A stretch of 47,436 bases of DNA from Chloroflexota bacterium (GCA_016219545.1 JACRMH010000054.1:1-47436); one strand, 5' to 3'; positions 32,789 to 40,748 are shown, counted from the first letter of the stretch. Numbers and translations: made by a program. The notes: generated by a model not told the origin, from the sequence alone.

Positions 32789-32826
32789 AAACCTGCCTGC
32801 CTAAATTGGGATGGATACATCATAAG

Positions 32827-32863
32827 CAAAACCCCGCCTCTGCATGAGCGCAGAATGGCGGGG
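32827..32863 (-). terminator. Terminator of the two-component operon
   Basis: CCCCGCC / GGCGGGG with an inner CTGC/GCAG pair and a TTTT run on the minus strand, 38 bases after the kinase stop codon. A repeat site lies between the stop and this hairpin. Confidence 0.8.
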
Positions 32864-32870
32864 ATGTAGA

Positions 32871-32886
32871 TATGCAAAACGGCTTA
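32871..32886 (-). promoter_or_regulatory. 16-bp repeat site upstream of the CcdA-like gene
   Basis: TATGCAAAACGGCTTA, 83 bases from the CcdA-like start codon. A further half-site (TAAGCA) is at 32823-32828. The kinase operon terminator lies between this site and the gene, so the promoter must be close to the gene and the site would act from upstream. Confidence 0.55.
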
Positions 32887-32900
32887 TGAGGTTTATCGCT

Positions 32901-34595
32901 TCATAATCGAACCTGTAGCCTGGTTCCCTTTCCCAAAGTGGATTCCATCTCGAGCCGCGCACCGATCAGGTCGGCGCGTTCATGTACACCCAACAAACCG
33001 AAGTGTCCGCTGGGGGCAAGTTCAGTGGGACTTTTAGGCATTATGAAGCCGTTACCGTTGTCCCTGACTTCCATTTTGATTTCTGCATCTTCAAAGATAA
33101 TTTTCAAATCGGCATGGGTGGCCTTGGAATGTTTGACCACATTGTTGAGCGCCTCCTGTGCGATGCGATAGAGCGATAGTTCTTCTTCACGTGAGAAGCG
33201 GCGTTCCTCTCCTGTTTTTTGAAAATCCACGATCAAATGATTGTTTTGAGATGTTTCGCGGGCTAGCATATCAAGCGCAGTGACGAGCCCCAGATCTTCG
33301 AGATAGATGGGACGCAAGGCACGTATCAGACGGCGCAGGTTTTCAACAGTCTGTTCCGCGAGACTTTCCAGTTCTTGTAGTGATTGCTTTCCCTTTTGGT
33401 CTTTGACCAATTTTTCAGCCAATTGCACGCGCTGTTTCAAGGCAATCACCGACTGAATGGTTTCATCATGCAGTTCACGAGCCAGGCGCATGCGTTCATC
33501 TTCCTGCGCGGAAGTGATCGCGCCGATGTAATCATGCAATCCCTCCTGGGCCGCCTGTACCTTTCGCGACATCTCAGTCAACTCCATTTGCAGGTGTTGC
33601 ACTTCCAAAATCCCGCCGACGGATTCTTTGATGGCTTCAAAGTCACCCCATGCCAGCGCAGCAGCTTTGGATTCAAGTTTTTGCAATGGCTGGACAATTT
33701 GCCTTGCGCCAAACCATATCGCGATTAACGCCAGAATAAATGCTGGGACCACGACAAGGGGAGCCATCTGGGTCAACTGCAACGATGGACTGATTACCAT
33801 TTCCCATTCTTCCTCGGTGATCAACGCCCAACCTGTCGATTCAACGGGGCTGTATGCAACGACGTGTTCGGTATTTTCCTTCTTGACGTAGAGCACACCA
33901 CTTCCACCTTGCAATGCCTCTGTCACACCTGGGTGGTTGGGCTCCAGTGTCGCATGTTCAAGTACACCGCTTACGAAAAGTAATCGGCGCGATTTATCCA
34001 GCAGGAAGATGGTCACATGGCTGCCTGCTGGATAGGTAGTAGAGAGGGTTTCATTGGCAAGTGATTCGGGGGAAAACGCACCCGCCACGATCACATTACG
34101 AGAGGCGGAGTATGCTGAAACGATTACGAAAAGCTGTCCTGAGTTTGGATCAAGGATCGGGTCGGAGAAAACAGTCTCACGGTCCGAAAGAGAAGCGAGA
34201 GAGAGGCTCTGTGCGTTTTGGGAAACCCATCCCCAAAAACTATCATTGCCTGTATTGGCGAGCAAACGTCCATCGGAATCAAGAAAGGCAATTTCGCCAT
34301 TGAAATCAATTGCAAGGTCATTCGTAGTTGCAAATATCTCTTCAAAGGTCAGATTCTCAGAAGCCAGCACAGCCATACTGGTAATTGTAGCCACGCGATG
34401 GTGTAATTCAGATTCTAGCGCGGCGGCGGAAGATTGAACCGCGCGCTCATCACGCTCGCCAACGAGGGCACGCATATCCTGCTGGTGCATGTTGACGCCG
34501 CCAAACGCGATTACCAACAGTAATACTGTAAGCGGCAGGATTGTGACTGCGAAAAGTTGTGTGAGGCCGCGCCAGCCAGGGATGAATCGTTTCAT
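32901..34595 (-). CDS. Sensor histidine kinase, HisKA_3 type, with extracytoplasmic sensor domain
   Basis: 564 residues. Two membrane helices (about 10-33 and 280-302) bracket a Cache-like sensor region. A HAMP-like linker follows (ARQIVQPLQKLESKAAALA), then the HisKA_3 helix ERMRLARELHDETIQSVIAL with phospho-acceptor H376, and an HATPase domain (YRIAQEALNNVVKHSKATH, DNGNGF, GLLGVHERADLIGA). This is the NarX/LiaS class that phosphorylates NarL-type regulators. The stimulus is unknown; the metal island suggests copper or envelope redox state. Its start overlaps the regulator stop as ATGA. Confidence 0.92.
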   Translation of the reverse strand: MKRFIPGWRGLTQLFAVTILPLTVLLLVIAFGGVNMHQQDMRALVGERDERAVQSSAAALESELHHRVATITSMAVLASENLTFEEIFATTNDLAIDFNGEIAFLDSDGRLLANTGNDSFWGWVSQNAQSLSLASLSDRETVFSDPILDPNSGQLFVIVSAYSASRNVIVAGAFSPESLANETLSTTYPAGSHVTIFLLDKSRRLLFVSGVLEHATLEPNHPGVTEALQGGSGVLYVKKENTEHVVAYSPVESTGWALITEEEWEMVISPSLQLTQMAPLVVVPAFILALIAIWFGARQIVQPLQKLESKAAALAWGDFEAIKESVGGILEVQHLQMELTEMSRKVQAAQEGLHDYIGAITSAQEDERMRLARELHDETIQSVIALKQRVQLAEKLVKDQKGKQSLQELESLAEQTVENLRRLIRALRPIYLEDLGLVTALDMLARETSQNNHLIVDFQKTGEERRFSREEELSLYRIAQEALNNVVKHSKATHADLKIIFEDAEIKMEVRDNGNGFIMPKSPTELAPSGHFGLLGVHERADLIGARLEMESTLGKGTRLQVRL

Positions 34596-35284
34596 TCTTC
34601 TTCGATGATATTACCCGAACCTTGCGAGATCAATCCCAGAGAAACGCCACGCATGACAGCTTCAGTTCGGCTGTTGGCTTGCAGTTTGGCGAAGATATGC
34701 GCGAGATGCCCCTGCACGGTACGGTCGCTGATGCTAAGCTGTACACCAATGGCTTTGTTGGTGAATCCTTTTGCAGTAAGTCGCAACACATCCAGTTCAC
34801 GATCCGTCAGCGGTTCAACGATTTTCTTTTCTGTTCCTTTGAACAGATTAGACATCAACTTGCGAGTGATGGAAGGGTCAAGTGCAGACTTGCCTTCATT
34901 TACGTCGCGCACCGCCTGAATGAGATCGTCGGCTTGTGCAGTCTTGAGCACATAGCCATTCGCTCCCGCCTGCAGGACTGCCATCACATACGGGTCGTCG
35001 TCATATGCAGTCAGAATCAAAACGCCCACTTCAGGCATATTTGCACGCACCCAACGAGTGACCTCGATACCGGTGGCTTTGGGCATTTGGACATCCAGGA
35101 CGGCCACATCGGGTTTGTGTTTCTGGATGAGCGCCTGGGCTTCCTCGCCATCCCCTGCTTCGGCGATGACCTGAAGATCGCTCGCGCTTTCGAGCAGTTG
35201 ACGCACACCTGCCCGAACAATATGGTGATCGTCAGCCAGAAGAATGCGGATTTTGGTTTTTGATTTGCTCAATGACTTTGCCAT
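34592..35284 (-). CDS. NarL/LuxR-type response regulator
   Basis: 230 residues from the ATG at 35284. Receiver domain: LLADDHHIVRAG (acidic pair), VAVLDVQMP (phospho-Asp D64), LILTAYDDD, YVLKTAQ. Then a LuxR/GerE helix-turn-helix (LTDRELDVLRLTAKGFTNKAIGVQLSISDRTVQGHLAHIF). It is the obvious partner of the kinase that overlaps its 3' end. NarL-type dimers bind inverted heptamers two bases apart, the geometry of the repeat found across this island, so it is the best candidate for the island regulator (inference). Its start lies 53 bases inside the upstream gene. Confidence 0.92.
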   Translation of the reverse strand: MAKSLSKSKTKIRILLADDHHIVRAGVRQLLESASDLQVIAEAGDGEEAQALIQKHKPDVAVLDVQMPKATGIEVTRWVRANMPEVGVLILTAYDDDPYVMAVLQAGANGYVLKTAQADDLIQAVRDVNEGKSALDPSITRKLMSNLFKGTEKKIVEPLTDRELDVLRLTAKGFTNKAIGVQLSISDRTVQGHLAHIFAKLQANSRTEAVMRGVSLGLISQGSGNIIEEE

Positions 35285-36005
35285 AACTAAATGTTTCCAA
35301 TTCTTGATTGAGGGCTTGTGTCTGAAAAATATAAGGGAAGGCGAGCCAGACGATACCAAGACCAGCCAAAAGTCCAGTGATGAAACGCATGAGAGAATTG
35401 AACGAACCGAGCGCATCGCCTGCGTAAAATGTCGCAGAGAATGAATTATTCGTCAGTATCACAAGCCATTGATTTGTATCACGAAAGCCCTGTCCAATAC
35501 CAGCGAAATCGCTCAGCATATGAGTACCACCATCCATTATAAGGGGAAGCAGAAGCAAAATGAATCCGATCCAGGATAGGGTTTTAATCTTGTGTCGAAA
35601 CGGAAACCAAAGCGCTGCAAACACCCAGACACTGGTGTAAAACGAGATCATGCGGTCAGACCAGGCGATCTTCCAGCCCATGCTTTCATTACCAATGAAT
35701 TGACGGAGAATCATGGGGTTGATCGTATTCTGCCAGGCGGCTTGAACTTCACTCAACGAATACATGGTTTTTTCGCCAAAGAGAAAAAAGGAACGCTCTG
35801 GAAGTTGGTGACAGAAAAATGAATAAATGAAGTAAATCGCCTTTCCCGCGCCCGCCCAGCCAATATACATGAAGAAGGGTGCAAGAAAAGGCGCGAACAC
35901 CCACAATCCATAAACGATCAGAAAAGTCTCAAACCAATGATTGCCAATCCATTGAAAGATGGATTGTTTGGGTTTTGGAAGAGCAGGTGTTGTGATTGTG
36001 GACAT
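35232..36005 (-). CDS. DUF2085-like membrane protein
   Basis: 257 residues from the ATG after AAGGAAAG. About five membrane helices; the DUF2085 signature FFCHQLPERSFFLFG is in the first third, but the following Cys pair usual in that family (C.RC) is not seen. The C-terminal soluble tail overlaps the response regulator gene by 53 bases. It starts eight bases after the DUF3105 stop, so it belongs to the signalling operon and might help sense the signal (inference). Confidence 0.75.
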   Translation of the reverse strand: MSTITTPALPKPKQSIFQWIGNHWFETFLIVYGLWVFAPFLAPFFMYIGWAGAGKAIYFIYSFFCHQLPERSFFLFGEKTMYSLSEVQAAWQNTINPMILRQFIGNESMGWKIAWSDRMISFYTSVWVFAALWFPFRHKIKTLSWIGFILLLLPLIMDGGTHMLSDFAGIGQGFRDTNQWLVILTNNSFSATFYAGDALGSFNSLMRFITGLLAGLGIVWLAFPYIFQTQALNQELETFSYGKVIEQIKNQNPHSSG

Positions 36006-36012
36006 TCTTTCC

Positions 36013-36591
36013 TTATGGCGCATCTGGTTCAGGCGCTTTGTTGAGATTGGAGCGATAAAAGGCCTTGGCTTGTTCTGCATCAAAAGTTTCAAAGCGCTGC
36101 AATCGTCCCCAGGATGTCATGACAAGGGGAATATCAAGGGAAGGCCAGGGATAGGCGATCAACTTTACGCCACCCAGATCATCGATTGTGGTTTTAATTT
36201 GTTCCTTTAAGTTCGTGCAGCCAGATTCATCCAACAAATCGCAGTTGTACCAGAAGATGACATACCCATGTTCCAAATTATGAACGAGATAACCAGCTGG
36301 AAACTGATAATTGTTGTTGTCAAAAAACCCTGCCCTAGCCTCCTCCGCGTAATGACGACCGGAGGTTGGCGGGTCGGAGTTGTACTGACCGGGATCGCTA
36401 TCGACTGGGATATGTGGATCGCTCACCATGATCTGTACAGACTCGCCTGCTGCTGGGCGGACTCCCTGCCAGATGACAAGGCCAATGATCGCAAGTACGA
36501 CCACTCCAATCCCACCCCAGGTAAGACCGCTCCTGAGTTTCTGTTTGCGCTGGCGGTCATGCAATTGTTGACGCCTATTTTTTGAATTCAT
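36013..36591 (-). CDS. DUF3105 family membrane-anchored protein
   Basis: 192 residues: basic N-terminus, one membrane helix (WGGIGVVVLAIIGLVIWQGV), and an extracytoplasmic DUF3105 domain with YNSDPPTSGRHYAEEARAG and LVHNLEHGYVIFWYNC, where conserved His residues could bind metal. The function of the family is unknown. It is first in the operon with DUF2085, regulator and kinase, and lies after a strong terminator that closes the oxidase operon. Confidence 0.85.
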   Translation of the reverse strand: MNSKNRRQQLHDRQRKQKLRSGLTWGGIGVVVLAIIGLVIWQGVRPAAGESVQIMVSDPHIPVDSDPGQYNSDPPTSGRHYAEEARAGFFDNNNYQFPAGYLVHNLEHGYVIFWYNCDLLDESGCTNLKEQIKTTIDDLGGVKLIAYPWPSLDIPLVMTSWGRLQRFETFDAEQAKAFYRSNLNKAPEPDAP

Positions 36592-36612
36592 ATGAGTTCC
36601 TGAATTTAATGG

Positions 36613-36648
36613 TAAACAGGCATCAGGATAATTCCTGATGCCTGTTTA
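36613..36648 (-). terminator. Terminator between the MCO/YtkA and DUF3105 operons
   Basis: A perfect 16-bp inverted repeat (TAAACAGGCATCAGGA and its inverse) around TAAT, beginning nine bases after the YtkA lipoprotein stop. The A/T-rich outer pairs make it effective on the minus strand. The DUF3105 start codon lies only 21 bases beyond, so either read-through or a promoter within the hairpin must serve the signalling operon. Confidence 0.8.
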
Positions 36649-36656
36649 TATTCGAA

Positions 36657-37049
36657 CTACTGAACTGGAATCTCGATTTCTTCTTTATAATCCAGTTCCC
36701 CTTTACGAACATAGATGGATAACTTCCAATCACCTGAATCACTAAAGTTGGCTTTAATGGAATATTTTCCTCCGCCTTGTTCGGTGGCCTGACCGCTCAT
36801 GCCCATGCCTGCCATCGCAGGATGATCCGCAGCCACATCCACTTTGGCGTCTTCGATCGGTGCGCCGCTGGCATCGGTAATTGTGAATATCAATTCAATA
36901 TCACCCTTTATCGCTGGGGTGGGATTGGTCTCCAGCTTGATGTTCACTTGCTTGGATGAAGACGTGTCAGCCGGTATTGCCGCACTGCCACAAGCCGCCA
37001 GTAAAACAGATAATGCCACGATCAGATTGATTAACATAAACTTATGCAT
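36657..37049 (-). CDS. YtkA-like lipoprotein
   Basis: 130 residues from the ATG after AAGGAG. Lipoprotein signal LSVLLAAC, then an Ig-like YtkA domain (NIKLETNPTPAIKGDIELIF, ASGAPIEDAKVDVAADHP, AMAGMGMSGQ) ending in DYKEEIEIPVQ. The HPAMAGMGM stretch offers His and Met ligands for copper. It follows the two-domain oxidase by 22 bases and is probably its copper-handling partner. Confidence 0.82.
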   Translation of the reverse strand: MHKFMLINLIVALSVLLAACGSAAIPADTSSSKQVNIKLETNPTPAIKGDIELIFTITDASGAPIEDAKVDVAADHPAMAGMGMSGQATEQGGGKYSIKANFSDSGDWKLSIYVRKGELDYKEEIEIPVQ

Positions 37050-37071
37050 TTTTTTCTCCTTGGATGAATTC

Positions 37072-38154
37072 TTATTCAACGACATTGATCATCAACATCA
37101 AGCCGCCAGGCTCAACGTTGTCGTTTGTGGTGTGGTGCAGGATGTGACAGTGCAGCATCCATTGACCCGTTTCCGTGGCGACGAATTCGATGTCATAGCG
37201 TTCGCCTGGCGCAACACTAATGGTGTCCTTTGTTAATTGCGCTGCTTCAGGCACAGGATGTCCATCGGTGGCAACGATTTTGAAGGGCATCCCATGCAGG
37301 TGCATTGGATGGATGAATTGTCCGATCGCGATCAGTCGCAGCCGAACCAGATCACCTTTCTTAACCGTGATCGTCTCTGTGGCAGGGAATGACTTGCCGT
37401 TGATCGTAAAGTAATTCGGCTCCATTCCGCCCATTGGCATGGCGGCGTAGGTTTCCCCATCTGTCATCCGTACTTCGGAGAGCATAAGCACTTTGTCGAT
37501 AACAGGCGGGTTGGCTTCAGGTTCCTTCGGGTCAATGATGAACGGAGCATACAAGCCTGCACCTACCTGCACGTCACCTTCAAAATGCGAGTGGTACATA
37601 AACGTGCCTGCGGGTTTGGCAATGAATTCATACGTAAATGTTTCACCAGGTTGGATTGGATCCTGGGTGACTCCAGGCACGCCATCCATTGCGTTTGGGA
37701 CTTCGACTCCATGCCAATGAATGGTTGTCGGATCAGGAAGTTCATTCTTAACGATGATCCTGACCTGATCTCCCTCTGTGACACGGATCATCGGCCCAGG
37801 CACGGTCCCGTTGTATGTATATGCTGTGACCGTGACACCATCCAAGATTGGCCATTGCACTGCTTTCGTGGTCAACTCGAAAACTTTGACGCCATCTTCC
37901 TCGCGATAAGCGAGCGGTTGCCCGCCGGTTGTTTCAGTGGCGGGCTGAACGTTCGGAGCGGTGATCGGTTCCATCATATGCGCGGCTCCGGGGTTGTCCG
38001 CCGTCATACTACCTGGGGTTGGGATCCCGTTCGTCATATTGGAGTTATCGTTATTCATTGGCATCGTGTTATTGGGCGTTGCAGCAGGTGCGCAAGCCGA
38101 CAAAATCAAAGCCAGAGCCATTAACGAAAAGATCATTGTCTTCTTTATTCTCAT
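37072..38154 (-). CDS. Two-domain multicopper oxidase lipoprotein
   Basis: 360 residues. Lipobox LILSAC (C21), then a Met/Asn/Thr-rich linker (NTMPMNNDNSNM, HMM) and two cupredoxin domains with HWHG, MYHSH, HPMHLHG and HCHILHH: the trinuclear ligands plus type 1 Cys. The short length fits two-domain laccases or nitrite-reductase-like oxidases that work as trimers. Probable substrates are Cu(I) or Fe(II). A repeat site lies 82 bases upstream, and the YtkA lipoprotein follows. It is the second oxidase in the island after the Tat-type one at 20042-21631. Confidence 0.9.
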   Translation of the reverse strand: MRIKKTMIFSLMALALILSACAPAATPNNTMPMNNDNSNMTNGIPTPGSMTADNPGAAHMMEPITAPNVQPATETTGGQPLAYREEDGVKVFELTTKAVQWPILDGVTVTAYTYNGTVPGPMIRVTEGDQVRIIVKNELPDPTTIHWHGVEVPNAMDGVPGVTQDPIQPGETFTYEFIAKPAGTFMYHSHFEGDVQVGAGLYAPFIIDPKEPEANPPVIDKVLMLSEVRMTDGETYAAMPMGGMEPNYFTINGKSFPATETITVKKGDLVRLRLIAIGQFIHPMHLHGMPFKIVATDGHPVPEAAQLTKDTISVAPGERYDIEFVATETGQWMLHCHILHHTTNDNVEPGGLMLMINVVE

Positions 38155-38235
38155 GTTTCCTCTTGAAGTTGGGATAGCCGTTAACTATAAGGAATTCCCC
38201 ATTACTTAACCAGAGCAATTTGACGCAGTTGAATG

Positions 38236-38251
38236 TAAGCCATATGGCCTA
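38236..38251 (-). promoter_or_regulatory. 16-bp repeat site upstream of the two-domain oxidase
   Basis: TAAGCCATATGGCCTA, 82 bases from the start codon. It overlaps the stop codon of the 38249-38614 gene. Confidence 0.6.
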
Positions 38252-38614
38252 TTCAGTCTTTGAGATTGAAACAGGCTCGTTGGTTTCAAGCGCCTGCTGA
38301 ATGGAATGGAGCAATTTCGCATTTGCCCGTTGTTGCGAATCGTTGGCAATGGAAACCCAGGTCTGTCCATCATTTCCATGTAGGATCAGGGTTGCAGGGT
38401 TTGGGGCTTTCCCATAAACCAATAGAACCACCATCTGGCAGTCACACTCCTCTGTCCCATGATTTGGGCAGGAGCAATCGTGCATCGCCAGTCGTGCTGT
38501 ATGCAAATCAAAAGTTTGTATTGGACGTAAATCTGCTTGCACCAGCTGCTTCATGGCCCATTGTAAAGCTTCGTCACAAGGATGGTTGATTGATAGGAAA
38601 GGAGAAATATTCAT
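38249..38614 (-). CDS. Cys-rich small protein of unknown function
   Basis: 121 residues from the ATG seven bases after GAGGTG; an earlier ATG at 38635 is in frame but lacks a ribosome site. The centre HDCSCPNHGTEECDCQMVV has four Cys and two His within 17 residues, a likely metal site. The rest is a small alpha/beta domain. No family is recognised. Two repeat-like sites lie upstream. Confidence 0.65.
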   Translation of the reverse strand: MNISPFLSINHPCDEALQWAMKQLVQADLRPIQTFDLHTARLAMHDCSCPNHGTEECDCQMVVLLVYGKAPNPATLILHGNDGQTWVSIANDSQQRANAKLLHSIQQALETNEPVSISKTE

Positions 38615-38661
38615 AAGCACCTCAGATAGTTCCATTGTATGGAATTACCCGAGGTGCATGA

Positions 38662-38701
38662 AGAGCCACGTGGCGTATTCAGAAGTAAGCAAAATTGCCT
38701 A
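38662..38701 (-). promoter_or_regulatory. Two adjacent 16-bp repeat sites upstream of the Cys-rich gene
   Basis: TAAGCAAAATTGCCTA at 38686-38701 is a strong copy, 72 bases from the ATG. A second, weaker copy AGAGCCACGTGGCGTA lies at 38662-38677; with its flank TATTC it resembles the copy at 38236. This is the only place where two full sites stand side by side. Confidence 0.6.
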
Positions 38702-38739
38702 TTTCTGAGAAATAGACGCATATATAGATCGTTATTGTT

Positions 38740-38940
38740 CTATGTCTCGCCCACCTTGATGTATTTCTCTGGCATACGTTCAAACAAATGCTTGCATACC
38801 TCGGAGCAAAAACAATAGGTCTTGTCCTTATACAGAATCTTGAATGGCGGATTCTGCGGATCAACTTTCATTTCACAAACAGGGTCGATTTCGAAAGCCT
38901 GGCCCGCCGCATTAAATCTTTGCATATTGAAACCACTCAT
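38740..38940 (-). CDS. YHS-domain protein
   Basis: 66 residues from the ATG that overlaps the previous stop (ATGA). FEIDPVCEMKVDPQNPP and YCFCSEVCKHLFERMPEKY form a YHS domain in which the usual Gly after Cys is Glu. It is cotranscribed with the zinc-ribbon protein upstream. It is the fourth intact free YHS protein of the island. Confidence 0.82.
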   Translation of the reverse strand: MSGFNMQRFNAAGQAFEIDPVCEMKVDPQNPPFKILYKDKTYCFCSEVCKHLFERMPEKYIKVGET

Positions 38941-39206
38941 GATTTTCCTCTGCTTCCTGCTGGCGCGCCGCACGATGGGCAAAACCGCGCGTTGCTTTCC
39001 ATTTGATTACTGCAATATGCGCAGGCATGGGGTTTTAATCCTGTCCCACATTGAGGGCACCAATCGAACGATTTTGAAACCTTTGATGCACAATTCGGGC
39101 AGGTTGCATGCGAAGTCACAACAGCCGCGGATTGCGTCGTCTCATTTGTCAACACTCCTGTAGCGACGAGCGGGAATAACAGATTTCCAATTCCTCTACC
39201 ACACAT
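38937..39206 (-). CDS. Double zinc-ribbon protein
   Basis: 89 residues with AAAAAGGAG before the ATG. After a short hydrophobic start (IGNLLFPLVATGVL), two zinc ribbons follow: CPNC..CPQC and CAYC..CPSC. The first is much like the ribbons of the 58- and 110-aa membrane proteins at 30652-31174. Function unknown. It shares a divergent control region with the plus-strand operon at 39370 and overlaps the YHS gene. Confidence 0.78.
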   Translation of the reverse strand: MCGRGIGNLLFPLVATGVLTNETTQSAAVVTSHATCPNCASKVSKSFDWCPQCGTGLKPHACAYCSNQMESNARFCPSCGAPAGSRGKS

Positions 39207-39284
39207 AATTCACTCCTTTTTATTTATGCGTTAAATCCTAACAGATAAATGTAAAGGACTCATAAAGAATCATTGAAAAGGGCA

Positions 39285-39300
39285 TAGGCAGAATTGCCTA
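39285..39300. promoter_or_regulatory. 16-bp repeat site between divergent operons (best copy)
   Basis: TAGGCAGAATTGCCTA, outer arms perfect, 79 bases from the minus-strand start (39206) and 70 bases from the plus-strand start (39370). It could control both units. The remaining bases of this gap hold no gene. Confidence 0.7.
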
Positions 39301-39369
39301 TCGGTTTTACGGCAATCTGGCGCAAGACGTTCGGATCCGTAAAGGCTATGATGAGTAAAAAGGAGATTA

Positions 39370-39843
39370 ATGGTGAAACGTTTTCTAATTCCCCTCGCGG
39401 CTTTCCTGCTCGGTTCGACCCTCATCGCGTCATTCTATATCGGCATTCTCACTTGGGCACAGGGCTGGGACTACGCCTCCTCTCAACTCGTGCGCGATCG
39501 TTGGTATGTCATCCCAATCATCGTCGGCTTCGGGGTTCAAGCCGCCTTATATACCATATTGCGATTCCGTCTCTTCATTCCAATTACATCCACAGGTCAT
39601 GCTGGCTCCATGATGGGCGCAAGCGGAGGCACTTCCGCCACTGCAATGATTGCCTGTTGCATTCATCATGTCACCGATGTTCTCCCCATTCTTGGACTAA
39701 GCGCGGCGGCGAGTTTTCTAACCCGCTATCAGCGCCCGTTCATGCTTGTGGGCCTAGCCATGAATCTGATTGGAATTGGGGTCATGCTCTTTGTGCTTTA
39801 TCGTGAACGACAGAAACTTCAACCTATTCTGGAGACAATATGA
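39370..39843 (+). CDS. Four-helix membrane protein with CC-HH motif
   Basis: 157 residues with AAAAGGAG before the ATG. About four membrane helices; the third contains ATAMIACCIHHVTDVLPILG, a Cys-Cys and His-His cluster in the membrane region that could carry metal or thiol chemistry. MGASGGTS stands just before it. No family is named with confidence. It leads an operon with a lipoprotein (ATGA overlap) and a DUF2933-like protein. Confidence 0.72.
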   Translation: MVKRFLIPLAAFLLGSTLIASFYIGILTWAQGWDYASSQLVRDRWYVIPIIVGFGVQAALYTILRFRLFIPITSTGHAGSMMGASGGTSATAMIACCIHHVTDVLPILGLSAAASFLTRYQRPFMLVGLAMNLIGIGVMLFVLYRERQKLQPILETI

Positions 39844-40316
39844 AACGAATTCTTTTACCCGCGATTTTGATTTTATCCCTTGTACTTAGCGCATGTTCTG
39901 CGTCTTCGACAGCGCCTCAAACCGACCCTCTGCCTGATTCCGTTTCGGGAGATTCCTCCTCCCCTTCAAATGACTTGGCCATGCGCATTGACCAGCAAGG
40001 GGCAATTATTGTCGAAATTACACCGCTCAGCCTTGACGCACCGACTGACACCTTTGAGTTCGATGTAGTGATGACCACACACTCCATAGACTTGATTATG
40101 GACCTTGCAAAGTTATCCACCCTCACCACCGACACAGGGGTCAGCGTAGAAGCAGCTATCTGGGACGCGCCACTAGGCGGTCATCATGTGGAAGGCAAGT
40201 TAATCTTTCCCACAACAAAAGATGGCAAACCCATCCTCGAGGGTGCGACGAAACTTACACTCACAATCATTAATGTTGACGCCCCTACTCGTATCTTTGA
40301 ATGGGGGTTGAAATAA
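39840..40316 (+). CDS. Lipoprotein of unknown function
   Basis: 158 residues. Lipoprotein signal LVLSAC (C about 19), a Ser/Thr/Pro linker, then a beta-sandwich-like domain ([40 protein letters not shown]). The GGHH pair is the only metal-like motif. It overlaps the preceding membrane gene by 4 bases. The overall pattern recalls small periplasmic copper-associated lipoproteins, but no family is recognised. Confidence 0.7.
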   Translation: MKRILLPAILILSLVLSACSASSTAPQTDPLPDSVSGDSSSPSNDLAMRIDQQGAIIVEITPLSLDAPTDTFEFDVVMTTHSIDLIMDLAKLSTLTTDTGVSVEAAIWDAPLGGHHVEGKLIFPTTKDGKPILEGATKLTLTIINVDAPTRIFEWGLK

Positions 40317-40339
40317 AAAGTCCACAAAAGGAGATAACC

Positions 40340-40570
40340 ATGAACAAGAAACATATGCTAATTATGCTCATCTGCTGCTTGCTTCCAATTGCAGGCTTTG
40401 TCGCCGTATTTCTCTTCAAGATTCCGCTGAACACGGCATTACTTGTGGGGTTGGCGTTACTTTGCCCATTATCTCATCTGCTTATGATGGGACAGATGAG
40501 ACACGATCAGGGAAACGAACCGCACGCGGTTCACGTCCATGTTGAATCCGATAGTAAGAAAAAGTCATAA
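40340..40570 (+). CDS. DUF2933-like small membrane protein
   Basis: 76 residues from the ATG after AAAAGGAGATAACC. Two helices ([20 protein letters not shown] and [19 protein letters not shown]) and a His-rich tail ([15 protein letters not shown]). The [10 protein letters not shown] end with Cys, His and Met is like DUF2933 proteins, often near copper genes. It is cotranscribed with the two genes upstream and overlaps the fragment that follows by 32 bases. Confidence 0.72.
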   Translation: MNKKHMLIMLICCLLPIAGFVAVFLFKIPLNTALLVGLALLCPLSHLLMMGQMRHDQGNEPHAVHVHVESDSKKKS

Positions 40571-40748
40571 CCCTATCTCGCGCCGTGACTTTCTCAAACT
40601 CGCCGCGCTTGGTGCAGGTGCAATTGCCTTTCGCCCATTTGCAAAACAGGATCTGTCTGAATTTCCCCAGTCCGATCATTTAGGCCGCGTCACAGTTGGC
40701 AAAGTAGATGTCTTCGTGCGACCCGACGCAAACAGCCGACAGAAGTGA
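40539..40748 (+). pseudogene. 5' fragment of a Tat-exported protein gene (possibly an L,D-transpeptidase)
   Basis: 69 codons: a twin-arginine signal (ISRRDFLKLAALGAGAIAF) and the start of a mature domain (DHLGRVTVGKVDVFVRPDANS), then RQK and TGA. A protein this short after a Tat signal is not plausible, and the mature start resembles Chloroflexota L,D-transpeptidase or SH3-type exported proteins, which are several hundred residues long. The rest is absent: an unrelated minus-strand gene ends 43 bases later. So it is a truncated remnant, with the break close to 40740. Confidence 0.55.

Noticed and set aside
34622..35263. 213-aa plus-strand frame opposite the response regulator
   Set aside because: Shadow of a well-supported two-domain regulator.
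28578..39300. Reading the 16-bp repeats simply as terminators
   Set aside because: Most copies lack a T-run, lie at a fixed distance upstream of start codons and separate terminators with other sequences exist beside several of them.
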